Shown here one piece after another: positions 1 through 6,811 of a stretch of DNA of 16,973 nucleotides. Under the pieces are notes generated by a model, which worked only from the letters and a program-made list of their open reading frames with translations, made no database searches and had not been told where the DNA came from. The DNA comes from Alphaproteobacteria bacterium (lineage in GTDB: Bacteria; Pseudomonadota; Alphaproteobacteria; Sphingomonadales; Sphingomonadaceae). Numbering within the stretch: position 1 is the first letter of the stretch; each line of letters starts with the position of its first letter. Location: NCBI GenBank assembly GCA_018828205.1, contig JAHJWA010000287.1:1-16973 (forward strand), given 5' to 3'. Both the position numbers and the translations under genes were made by a program.

Positions 1-51
1 GGCCATCGCGCCCGCGGCCAGCCCGGCCTTTATGAGATCGCGGCGTTTCAT
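1..51 (-). CDS. Tat-exported protein, N-terminal fragment only
   Basis: Only the first 17 codons lie in the window; the gene runs off the left edge. The peptide is M-K-R-R-D-L-I-K-A-G followed by a small hydrophobic Ala/Gly stretch. A twin arginine followed by D-L and a short hydrophobic segment is the usual start of a twin-arginine (Tat) signal peptide, so the product is probably folded in the cytoplasm and exported to the periplasm or membrane. The ATG lies 4 nt after the stop of the deacetylase-like gene, with a purine-rich GAGAG stretch upstream, so it is probably the last visible cistron of the ispG-mntP operon. The mature protein cannot be identified. Confidence 0.6.
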   Translation of the reverse strand, partial: MKRRDLIKAGLAAGAMA

Positions 52-55
52 CGTT

Positions 56-997
56 TCACTCTCTAGCAGCGTCCATCCTAGCGCAAGATGAACGCGCGAA
101 GATGGAGTTGGTCTCGGCCATGGCTAGCATCGATGCCGCGTGGCGCTCAGCCACTATGCGTTGATCGGAGCCATAGCCGCCGCCGAGCGCACTGGCGATC
201 GGCAGTCCCCGGCGCCGCGCTTCGCCGACCACGAACCGGTCGCGCGCCGCAAGCCCGTCGTCGCTGAGCGCCAGCCGCCCCAATCTGTCGTCGCAATGCG
301 GATCGACCCCCGCCTGATAGAGCACCAGATCGGGCGCGAAACCTGCGATGACCTCCGGCAGATGCCGTTCGAGCGCTTCCATGTATCCGGCATCGTCGGT
401 CCCGTCCGCAAGCCCGACATCGCAGTCCGAGCGTGCCTTGCGCACCGGGAAGTTCTTCTCGGCGTGGAACGACAGCGTGAAGATGTCGCTCCGGGTCGCG
501 GTCAGGCTGGCGGTGCCGTCGCCCTGATGGACGTCGCAATCGACGATCAGGATGCGGCGCGCATCGCCCTCGGCGATCAGCCGGTTGGCGCAGACCGCCA
601 GATCGTTGAACACGCAATAGCCCGCGCCGGTGTCGTACAGCGCGTGGTGGCTCCCCGCAGCGCTGTTGGCGGCATAGCCGTGTTCGAGCGCCAGCCGCGC
701 CGCCAGCCAGGTCCCGCCATTGGTGTGGCGCACCCGGCTGGCGATATGCGGCGTCACCGGAAAGCCGATCCGCCGCTCCTTGTCGCGCGGGACCGCGGCG
801 CGGAACACCTCGTCGACATAGGCGGGATCGTGGACCGCCTCGAGCCAGCGGCGCGGCATCGGCTCGGGCGCGTGTTCGGTGACCGGGGCGCCGCTGGCGC
901 GCAGCGCCTCCATCACCAGATAGTATTTGTCGAACTTGAAGGTGCCGCGCTCGGGCGGCGGCGCCATGTAATCGGCGTGATGGACGACATGGAGCAT
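56..997 (-). CDS. Histone deacetylase-family (class II/IV-like) metal-dependent amidohydrolase
   Basis: The 313-aa product carries the full arginase/deacetylase-fold active site: the His pair H117-H118 (GSHHAL), zinc ligands D155 and H157 in DCDVHQGDG, the third ligand D232 in AGVDPHCDD, and the catalytic Tyr Y275 in LGGGYG. Bacterial members remove acetyl groups from small amides or protein lysines; the substrate cannot be told from sequence. Length is normal for the compact bacterial HDAC11-like type. The ATG lies 4 nt after the mntP stop with no clear Shine-Dalgarno, so translation probably depends on coupling to mntP. The next gene begins 4 nt after this stop. The family is clear, but the biological role and the link to manganese export or isoprenoid synthesis are unknown. 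Confidence 0.9.
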   Translation of the reverse strand: MLHVVHHADYMAPPPERGTFKFDKYYLVMEALRASGAPVTEHAPEPMPRRWLEAVHDPAYVDEVFRAAVPRDKERRIGFPVTPHIASRVRHTNGGTWLAARLALEHGYAANSAAGSHHALYDTGAGYCVFNDLAVCANRLIAEGDARRILIVDCDVHQGDGTASLTATRSDIFTLSFHAEKNFPVRKARSDCDVGLADGTDDAGYMEALERHLPEVIAGFAPDLVLYQAGVDPHCDDRLGRLALSDDGLAARDRFVVGEARRRGLPIASALGGGYGSDQRIVAERHAASMLAMAETNSIFARSSCARMDAARE

Positions 998-1001
998 GGG
1001 C

Positions 1002-1544
1002 TCACAGGAACCCGCTGTGCTCGGCGAGGATCTTGGTCCCCAGCGCGATCAGGATCACCCCGCCGGCGCGCTCCGCCCAGCGTCCGTAGCCGTCGCCGGC
1101 GATCCGGCCCGACAGCACCCCGACCGCCGAGAGGGCGAATGTGACCACGGCGATCAGCGCCGCAGCGAGCAGCGGCGACAGATCCAGCGTCGGCAGCGTG
1201 ATCCCGGCGGCGAGCGCATCGATGCTGGTCGCGATCGCCGCCGCCAGCAGCGCCAGTCCGCGCAGTTTGGGTGCGGCCTCGTCGTCCTCGCTGCCGCGGA
1301 TCATCTGGATCCCCAGGATCCCGAGCAGCGCGAAGGCGATCCAGTGATCCAGTTCCGCAACGAAGACCAGCGCCATGGCGCCCAGCGCCCAGCCGATCAG
1401 CGGCATCACCCCCTGCGCCACGCCGAAAGCGGCGGCGATCCCGATCCCGGGCAGGACGCGGGGCCGGAACCGCGCGCCCTGGGTCAGGGCCACGGCAAAG
1501 GCATCCATCGCCAGCGCGACAGCGAGAAACAGCCCTTCGATCAC
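1002..1544 (-). CDS. mntP: Manganese efflux pump MntP
   Basis: The 180-aa, strongly hydrophobic protein has about six membrane segments arranged as two related halves. It carries the MntP (former DUF204) signatures A-M-D-A-F-A-V near residues 12-18 and A-T-S-I-D-A-L-A-A-G near 105-114, each with an intramembrane Asp (D14, D109), and a closing W-A-E-R-A-G-G segment near 156-162. The family exports Mn2+ across the inner membrane. The start is a GTG 13 nt after the ispG stop; a GGAG lies upstream but is rather distant. In E. coli mntP is controlled by a yybP-ykoY riboswitch; here there is no room for one, so the gene seems to be expressed from the ispG promoter. Length and motifs are normal. Confidence 0.92.
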   Translation of the reverse strand: MIEGLFLAVALAMDAFAVALTQGARFRPRVLPGIGIAAAFGVAQGVMPLIGWALGAMALVFVAELDHWIAFALLGILGIQMIRGSEDDEAAPKLRGLALLAAAIATSIDALAAGITLPTLDLSPLLAAALIAVVTFALSAVGVLSGRIAGDGYGRWAERAGGVILIALGTKILAEHSGFL

Positions 1545-1557
1545 GGCGCGGTGCGGA

Positions 1558-2715
1558 TCACTCCGCCGCTTCGACGGCCTGGATGGCGGGTGCGTGCGGA
1601 TCGAAGGCGATTGCTTCGCCCGCCTCGATCTGCGCCGCCTTGGCCTCGACCAGCTTGACGATATGCTCGAGCATGTCCTCGCTCTGCACCGTGTGGTCGG
1701 TCACGCCCGAGAGAAAGACCATGTGCTTGCCATTGCCGCCGCCGGTCAGGCCGATATCGGTCTCGCGCGCCTCGCCCGGGCCGTTGACGACGCAGCCCAG
1801 CACCGAGAGGCTCATCGGGGTCTTGATGTGCTCGAGCCGCTTTTCCAGCGCCTCGACCATGCGGATCACGTCGAACCCCTGGCGCGAGCACGAAGGGCAG
1901 GAGACGACGCGGACGCCGCGGGTGCGCAGGCCGAGCGCCTTGAGCATCTCGAAGCCGACCTTGACCTCCTGCTCGGGCTCGGCGGAGAGAGAGACGCGGA
2001 TCGTGTCGCCGATCCCGGCCCACAGCAGGCTGCCCATGCCGATCGAGCTCTTGACCGTGCCGCCGATCAGCCCGCCGGCCTCGGTGATGCCCAGATGCAG
2101 CGGGCAATCGACCGCTTCGGCCAGCCCGTGATAGGCGGCCACCGCGAGGAACACGTCGCTGGCTTTCACCGCGACCTTGAAATCGTGGAAATCGTGATCC
2201 TGCAGCAGCTTGATATGGTCGAGCGCGCTTTCGATCAGCGCCTCGGGGCAGGGCTCGCCGTATTTTTCGAGCAGATCCTTCTCGAGGCTGCCGGCGTTGA
2301 CCCCGATGCGGATCGCGCAGCCATTGGCCTTGGCGGCGCGGACCACTTCGGCGACCCGCTGCGAGGAACCGATATTGCCCGGATTGATCCGCAGGCAGGC
2401 GGCGCCCTTGTCGGCCGCCTCGAGCGCGCGCTTGTAGTGGAAATGGATGTCCGCGACGATCGGCACCTCGGCGGCGCGTGTGATCTTGTCGAAATGCCGC
2501 GTGGCTTCCTCGGTCGGGCAGGAGACGCGGATGATGTCGGCGCCCACTTCCTCGCAGCGGCGGATCTGGTCGATCGTCGCGGTCACGTCCTCGGTGGGGG
2601 TGTTGGTCATGGTCTGGACGCTGATCGGCGCATCGCCGCCCACCGGGACCTTGCCGATCATGATCTGACGGCTCTTGCGGCGCTCGATATCGCGCCAGGG
2701 GCGTAGGGAAGACAT
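1558..2715 (-). CDS. ispG: 4-hydroxy-3-methylbut-2-en-1-yl diphosphate synthase (IspG/GcpE)
   Basis: IspG converts 2-C-methyl-D-erythritol 2,4-cyclodiphosphate to HMBPP, the penultimate step of the MEP isoprenoid pathway, with a [4Fe-4S] cluster. The 385-aa protein has an N-terminal TIM-barrel (about residues 15-250) with typical blocks VSCPTEEATRHF, VADIHFHY and LRINPGNIG, followed by the Fe-S domain. The cluster ligands are C273 and C276 (VSCPSC), C308 (LGCVVNGPGEA) and E315. I chose the ATG at 2715 (MSSLRPW). The frame is open far upstream, but that part is antisense to the metal transporter and has no IspG similarity. No Shine-Dalgarno precedes the ATG; a perfect CTATAT -10 box ends 7 nt before it, suggesting a leaderless transcript. 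It is the first gene of the operon with mntP. Confidence 0.97.
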   Translation of the reverse strand: MSSLRPWRDIERRKSRQIMIGKVPVGGDAPISVQTMTNTPTEDVTATIDQIRRCEEVGADIIRVSCPTEEATRHFDKITRAAEVPIVADIHFHYKRALEAADKGAACLRINPGNIGSSQRVAEVVRAAKANGCAIRIGVNAGSLEKDLLEKYGEPCPEALIESALDHIKLLQDHDFHDFKVAVKASDVFLAVAAYHGLAEAVDCPLHLGITEAGGLIGGTVKSSIGMGSLLWAGIGDTIRVSLSAEPEQEVKVGFEMLKALGLRTRGVRVVSCPSCSRQGFDVIRMVEALEKRLEHIKTPMSLSVLGCVVNGPGEARETDIGLTGGGNGKHMVFLSGVTDHTVQSEDMLEHIVKLVEAKAAQIEAGEAIAFDPHAPAIQAVEAAE

Positions 2716-2722
2716 GGCCGCG

Positions 2723-2751
2723 ATATAGAACGCCCAAGGTGAAGGAGCAAT
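2723..2751 (-). promoter_or_regulatory. Candidate leaderless promoter of ispG
   Basis: On the minus strand CTATAT (2728-2723) matches the alphaproteobacterial -10 consensus exactly. Seventeen nucleotides upstream is ATTGCT (2751-2746), a poor match (3 of 6) to CTTGAC. The -10 box ends 7 nt before the ispG ATG, which would put the transcription start on or next to the A of the ATG. No ribosome binding site is present, which fits a leaderless mRNA. The weak -35 keeps confidence low. Confidence 0.35.
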
Positions 2752-2788
2752 GACAGCGCGCGAGCGATGCGGCATGAGGCGGCGATGA
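2750..2788 (+). other. Possible 12-codon leader ORF before the metal transporter
   Basis: A GAAGGAG sequence (2741-2747) is followed 2 nt later by an ATG that opens M-T-A-R-E-R-C-G-M-R-R-R and stops at a TGA overlapping the ATG at 2785 (ATGA). This is a typical coupling arrangement, and leader peptides are known for Mg2+ transporter genes such as Salmonella mgtA and corA. The Shine-Dalgarno spacing is very short and a 12-codon frame can arise by chance, so this is only a suggestion. Confidence 0.15.
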
Positions 2789-3786
2789 CCGCCCCCCTCG
2801 ACGCCGAAGACACCCTTGCCCCGCTGCTGTTCGGCCGCGTCCTCGACGGCGCGGGCGGGGCGCGGCCGATCGGCTGGGAGGAAGCGCAGGGCTGGGTGCC
2901 GCAGGTGCCCGGACAGATCCTGTGGCTGCATCTCGATCGCGCCCGGCCGGGTCTGGAGGACTGGCTGCGCGAGCAGCCCGGCATGACCGAGCCCACCGCC
3001 GAACTGCTGGTCTCGGACATGTCGCGCCCGCGCGCCTTTCGCGAGGGCGATGCGCTGGTTGCCACGCTGCGCGATCTCAATTTCAACCCCGGCGCCACCC
3101 CCGAGGACATGATCGCGATGCAATTGTGGAGCGATGGCAGCCGCGTGCTGACTCTGCGCCGCGCCCCCCAGCAGAGCCCCAACGAGTTGCGCGACCTGCT
3201 CGATCGCGGCGCGGGCCCGCGCGATGCCGGGGCGATGATCACGCTGATCGCCGAGCTGATGATCGATCACCTGAGCGGCGCGGTGATCGACATCAACGCC
3301 ACGATCGACCGGCTTGAGGACAATGCCGAAGATCTGGCGCTGGCGGTTCGGGCGCGCGAGATCGCCGAGATCCGCCGCGAATGCCTGGCGCTGCAGCGGC
3401 ATATCTCGCCCCAGCACGAGGCGCTGCAGCAGATCAGCCGCGAAGCGCCCGAATGGTTCGAGCCGCACGATCGCCGCGAGATCGCCGAATCGATCGCCCG
3501 GCTGCGGCGTCATGTCGACGACATCAACATAAGCAAGGAAAGCGCGGTGGTGCTGCAGGACGAATTGCGCGCCCGCGCGCAGGCGGTCGGGCAGAACGCG
3601 ACCTACAAGCTGGGCGTGATGGCGGGCGTGTTCCTGCCGCTGACCTTCTTCACCGGGCTGCTCGGCAGCAACGTCTCGGGCATCCCCTGGCACGACGAAC
3701 CCTGGGCGTTCTGGGGCGTGATCGGCGCCTGCCTGGCGATCACGCTCGCCATCCTGGCGATCTTCCGCAGCCAGCGCTGGCTCTAG
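2785..3786 (+). CDS. CorA/ZntB-family divalent metal cation transporter
   Basis: The 333-aa protein has the 2-TM-GxN layout: a large cytoplasmic domain (about 1-270) rich in charged helices, then two C-terminal membrane segments (about 275-297 and 306-326) and a short basic tail. The sequence resembles ZntB-type members more than classical CorA (a P-G-Q-I-L-W-L-H-L block near the N-terminus, and G-L-L-G-x-N-V-x-G-I-P at the pore). These pentameric channels or transporters move Mg2+, Co2+ or Zn2+ through the inner membrane. The signature at 294-296 reads G-S-N, where CorA has G-M-N and ZntB usually G-I-N. I prefer the ATG at 2785 because GAGG lies 5 nt upstream; an ATG at 2767 would add six residues. 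The gene is divergent from ispG. Metal specificity is unknown. Confidence 0.88.
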   Translation: MTAPLDAEDTLAPLLFGRVLDGAGGARPIGWEEAQGWVPQVPGQILWLHLDRARPGLEDWLREQPGMTEPTAELLVSDMSRPRAFREGDALVATLRDLNFNPGATPEDMIAMQLWSDGSRVLTLRRAPQQSPNELRDLLDRGAGPRDAGAMITLIAELMIDHLSGAVIDINATIDRLEDNAEDLALAVRAREIAEIRRECLALQRHISPQHEALQQISREAPEWFEPHDRREIAESIARLRRHVDDINISKESAVVLQDELRARAQAVGQNATYKLGVMAGVFLPLTFFTGLLGSNVSGIPWHDEPWAFWGVIGACLAITLAILAIFRSQRWL

Positions 3787-3823
3787 CGCTTCCTGCCGTC
3801 GGGGGGATGGCCGAGCGCGGGGC

Positions 3824-5638
3824 TCAGCCGCCGGTTTGCTGCCCCGATTGCTGCGACGGAATGAACTCCTCGCGCACCGCCTGCGCCATCAGCTCGAGCG
3901 GGATGATCCCCTGGCTGAGCAGGAAATCGTTGAAGGCCTTTTCCTCGAAATCGGCGCCCAGCGCGATCTCGGTTTCCATCCGCAGATCGATCAGCTTGCG
4001 ATAGCCGTAGTAATAGCTGCCCGCCTGTCCGGGCGAGCGGAAGGTGTAGCGGTCGAGTTCCTGCTTCACCATTCCGGGCGAGAACAGCGCGTCTTCGCTG
4101 AGGATCCGGCCGGCCTCCTCGCGGCTGATCAGCCCCAGATTGAGCATCGGGTCGAGAAAGGCGCGCGCCGCGCGCAGCAGCCGGAACTGCTGGGCGATGA
4201 ACTGCCCCTCGATCGGCTCGTAGGGCAGCATCTCGGCCTCGGCATAGAGCGCCCAGCCTTCGACGTTCACGCTGTTGAAGGCGTAGAGCAGGCGGGCGAG
4301 GCTGACACCCTGCTCGACCAGCGCGGCGAACTGCATCTCGTGCCCCGGGCGGCCCTCGTGCGCGCTCAGCGTCCAGCTTGCCGCGGCGTGGTTGAAATCG
4401 TCATAGGCGTCCCCGGGCCCCGCGGTGGGATTGCCCGCGGTCAGCACGAAGGTGCCCTGTTCGCCGGTGTTGCCGATCAGCCGCGGCGGACGCATGTGCG
4501 GCGCGGGCTGCGCGGCGCTTTCGGCGGTGGAGGCGAGCCGCATCGACAGCTCGTAATCGGGCAGGCTGACAATGTCGTTCTCGCGGATTTTCGCCTCGAG
4601 CTGCGCGTTCACGCCGCGATAGAAATCCTCGATCTCGTCATTGGGGATCGGGCGCTGCTTGAGCCGCCGCATGACCGAGACGTAATCGGTCTCCTCCCAG
4701 CCGTTCTTTTCCGCGATCTGCGGGGCGAGCGCCTCCATCTGCGCGCGGATCTCGTAATAGCCGCGCCGCGCCTCGGCCATCGCCTCGCGCGGCTCCATGT
4801 CGATCCCGACATTGCGCAGGTTGAGCGCATAGAGCTCCTCGGGCAGCCGGGCATCCGCGCGCGCGCTGGGCAGCACGGTGGTGCGGGTCCACTGCCCGTA
4901 ATCGGTGAACTGCGCCTCCATCGCCGCGAGCGCGGGCTCCGCGCCGGCGATCTCGTAGCGCTCGAACAGCTCGCGGATCCCGGCCACGAAGGTTGGGATC
5001 TTGCCGATCGATTCCTCGACCTCGACCGCATAGGGGCCCAGTCTCTCCGCGCCGCGGCTGGCCTCGAACCGCGCCTTGGCGAGCTCGGTATAGGGCTGCG
5101 TCCCCTCGGCCAGCCCGGTGTAGCGCTGCAGCAGCGTCAGCGCCGAGGCGCGGCGATTTTCCGCGGTCTGGTCCGAGAGCATCGCGCCGATCGTGTAGAA
5201 CATCGTCTGCGGCACTTCGGACCAGTCGAGCAGCAGCCGCTGGTTGAGCCGGGTCGATGCGATGCTCCGGTCGAGCGAATCGATCAAGATCGCGAGATCC
5301 TGTTTGACGAATGGGTCGGTCTCAGTCTCGCGCGCGGCGGCGAAGCGGGCGCGCAGTTCCTCGGCCCCGGCGAGATAGCGCGCGTCGCGATCGAGCGACA
5401 TGTCGAAGGTCTGACCGTCATACTGCTCGTAGCCCGATTGCGAGGCGCCCTCGGGGAAGAATTGCGCCTCGAATTCGATCAGCTGGCTGGTGTAGGCATT
5501 GCTGGTTGCGATCCATTCGGGGGCCGCGTCCGCCGCAGCGGCGGGGGCGCCGGCCTCCTGCTGCGCCAGGGCGGGGGTGGCGGACAGGATCAGCGCTGGC
5601 GCACTGGCCAGAGCGATAGCGGCGGCGAAGGTCTTCAT
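3824..5638 (-). CDS. Secreted DUF885-family putative zinc peptidase
   Basis: The 604-aa product begins with a clear Sec signal peptide (basic M-K-T, hydrophobic Ala/Leu core, probable cleavage after A-L-A near residue 25). The C-terminal half holds the DUF885 hallmarks: H427-E428-G-R-P-G-H433, a variant zinc motif, then E460-G-W-A-L-Y-A-E, which should supply the third ligand, and Y-T-F-R-S-P-G-Q-A-G-S-Y-Y-Y-G-Y at 531-546. The family looks like M32/M3-type metallopeptidases, and most members have no tested substrate, so a periplasmic or secreted peptidase is inference. Length (about 600 aa) is typical. The ATG at 5638 has GGGAG 6 nt upstream; the frame stays open further upstream without similarity. 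It ends 37 nt from the convergent metal transporter gene. Confidence 0.88.
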   Translation of the reverse strand: MKTFAAAIALASAPALILSATPALAQQEAGAPAAAADAAPEWIATSNAYTSQLIEFEAQFFPEGASQSGYEQYDGQTFDMSLDRDARYLAGAEELRARFAAARETETDPFVKQDLAILIDSLDRSIASTRLNQRLLLDWSEVPQTMFYTIGAMLSDQTAENRRASALTLLQRYTGLAEGTQPYTELAKARFEASRGAERLGPYAVEVEESIGKIPTFVAGIRELFERYEIAGAEPALAAMEAQFTDYGQWTRTTVLPSARADARLPEELYALNLRNVGIDMEPREAMAEARRGYYEIRAQMEALAPQIAEKNGWEETDYVSVMRRLKQRPIPNDEIEDFYRGVNAQLEAKIRENDIVSLPDYELSMRLASTAESAAQPAPHMRPPRLIGNTGEQGTFVLTAGNPTAGPGDAYDDFNHAAASWTLSAHEGRPGHEMQFAALVEQGVSLARLLYAFNSVNVEGWALYAEAEMLPYEPIEGQFIAQQFRLLRAARAFLDPMLNLGLISREEAGRILSEDALFSPGMVKQELDRYTFRSPGQAGSYYYGYRKLIDLRMETEIALGADFEEKAFNDFLLSQGIIPLELMAQAVREEFIPSQQSGQQTGG

Positions 5639-5714
5639 ATGCGACTCCCGTGAAACTCGAGCGGGCGGCCTGCGCCACCGGGCGGGCATCCGCAAGAGGG
5701 CAATCCGACCAAAC

Positions 5715-5728
5715 CCGCTCGCGAGCGG
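5715..5728 (-). terminator. Perfect palindrome after the SDR gene, possible terminator or operator
   Basis: CCGCTCGCGAGCGG is a 14-bp perfect palindrome in the 112-nt gap between the SDR gene and the DUF885 gene, both on the minus strand. Read on the minus strand it can form a 5-bp GC stem with a CGCG loop followed by GTTTGG, a poor T-tract. It could be a weak terminator of the SDR transcript or a protein-binding site for the DUF885 promoter. The sequence alone does not decide. Confidence 0.35.
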
Positions 5729-5750
5729 ACCAGCGTCGTGCAGCCGCCGC

Positions 5751-6704
5751 TCACCAGGCGAATGTCGCCCCGACCAGCTCCTCCGACACCGTCCACAGCC
5801 GCTCGGCGGCCTGCTTGTCGAGCGCGTAGGAGCGCACCCCGCCGCTGGGATCGGTGTCGCTCTGCTCGGCGACCGCGCAATCCTCGGCATAGATCCCGCC
5901 CTTGCCTTCGAGCTCCGGCGCGGTCGCCGCCCAGCAGGTGGTCGCGGCGCCCTGCGGGATGCTCTTCAAGGTCATCCCCCCGTCGCCGGCATTGCTCTCC
6001 ATCCGCTTGCGCAAATTGGCGAGGTCGTCGGGTTCGAGATGGCGCGCCAGATTGGTCATGATCCCGCCGGGGTGGACCGCATAGGAATGAATGCCCCGGT
6101 CCGCGAGCCGCTGCTCGATCGCCACGGTGAACAGGATGTTGGCGGTCTTCGACTGTCCGTAGGCCTCCCATTTGTCGTAATCGCGTTCGGCATAGTTGAG
6201 ATCGTCGAAATGGACGGTGTCGAGGTGATGGCCGCGGCTCGAGAGATTGACGATGCGCGGGCGATCGCCTTTCTCCAGCAGCGGAATCAGCAGGTTGGTG
6301 AGCAGGAAGTGGCCCAGATGGTTGGTCCCGAACTGCAGTTCGAAACCGTCGGCGGTGCGGCCGAGCGGGCTGGCCATCACCCCGGCGTTGTTGATCAGCA
6401 GATCGATAGAGTCGAATCTCGCATTCGCCTCTTTCCCTGCGCTACGAACCGAGTCGAGCGAGGCGAGGTCGCAGGCCAGCGTTTCCACCGTCGCGCCGGT
6501 CTGCTCGCGGATGGTGTCCGCGGCGGCGCCGAGCTTGGCGGGGTCGCGACCCGACAGGATCAGCCTCGCTCCCCTGGCGCCCATCGCCCGCGCGGTTTCC
6601 TGGCCGAGTCCGGAATAGGCGCCGGTGATGAAGGCAGTGCGCCCGGTGAGGTCATGGTCGGCCAGAACCTCGTCCGCCGTGCTGTCGAAACCGAATTGGC
6701 TCAT
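5751..6704 (-). CDS. Short-chain dehydrogenase/reductase (retinol dehydrogenase-like SDR)
   Basis: The 317-aa NAD(P)-dependent oxidoreductase has the classical SDR motifs: T27-G-A-Y-S-G-L-G34 for the nucleotide, acidic N-terminal C-D-L-A-S-L-D near 78-84, N105-N-A-G, the catalytic Ser of N-L-S-S-R near 155, and Y182-G-Q-S-K186. The longer-than-average C-terminus and the N-x-L-G-H-F-L-L-T-N-L-L block resemble the retinol dehydrogenase/WWOX/protochlorophyllide reductase branch; the substrate is unknown. I chose the ATG at 6704 because GGGAGAGA lies about 5 nt upstream. A TTG at 6719 would add five residues but would include the Shine-Dalgarno in the coding region. The gene is divergent from the asparaginase, with a 107-nt shared control region. 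Confidence 0.92.
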   Translation of the reverse strand: MSQFGFDSTADEVLADHDLTGRTAFITGAYSGLGQETARAMGARGARLILSGRDPAKLGAAADTIREQTGATVETLACDLASLDSVRSAGKEANARFDSIDLLINNAGVMASPLGRTADGFELQFGTNHLGHFLLTNLLIPLLEKGDRPRIVNLSSRGHHLDTVHFDDLNYAERDYDKWEAYGQSKTANILFTVAIEQRLADRGIHSYAVHPGGIMTNLARHLEPDDLANLRKRMESNAGDGGMTLKSIPQGAATTCWAATAPELEGKGGIYAEDCAVAEQSDTDPSGGVRSYALDKQAAERLWTVSEELVGATFAW

Positions 6705-6759
6705 CGCTGTCTCTCCCAATGCTGTGCGGGCGCGAGGTTATCACGCGCATTCCCCGGCA

Positions 6760-6780
6760 CCACCCGCCAATTTCGGGTGG
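6760..6780. repeat. 7-bp inverted repeat between divergent SDR and asparaginase genes
   Basis: CCACCCG and CGGGTGG flank a 7-nt AT-richer centre (CCAATTT). The repeat is perfect over 7 bp and sits about 55 nt upstream of the SDR start and 31 nt upstream of the asparaginase start. The position between two divergent genes fits an operator. No regulator gene is adjacent, so its use is unproven. Confidence 0.4.
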
Positions 6781-6811
6781 AGCGGCAAAATCCCCGTGCT
6801 ATCGCACCGCC

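Noticed and set aside
1545..1557. yybP-ykoY manganese riboswitch before mntP
   Set aside because: Only 13 nt separate ispG and mntP, too short for a riboswitch.
1375..2706. 443-codon open frame on the plus strand opposite ispG
   Set aside because: It is antisense to a gene with intact catalytic motifs, its product is a low-complexity Arg/Ala/Asp/His mix, and such shadows are common in GC-rich coding DNA.
2716..3693. Upstream extension of the ispG frame to give a 711-aa protein
   Set aside because: The extra part is antisense to the metal transporter; IspG similarity begins just after the ATG at 2715 and the resulting 385 aa is the normal family length.
3787..3823. Terminator between the convergent metal transporter and DUF885 genes
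   Set aside because: Only a 4-bp GAGC/GCTC stem is possible and there is no T-tract.
3836..5653. 605-codon open frame on the plus strand opposite the DUF885 gene
   Set aside because: It has no recognisable domain and mirrors the reading frame of a clear secreted protein; it is a GC shadow.
6705..6719. TTG start adding five residues to the SDR protein
   Set aside because: The ATG at 6704 has a well-placed GGGAGAGA that would otherwise be coding.
6719..6811. N-terminal extension of the asparaginase
   Set aside because: The signal peptide begins at 6812; the extension would bury it and crosses the putative operator.
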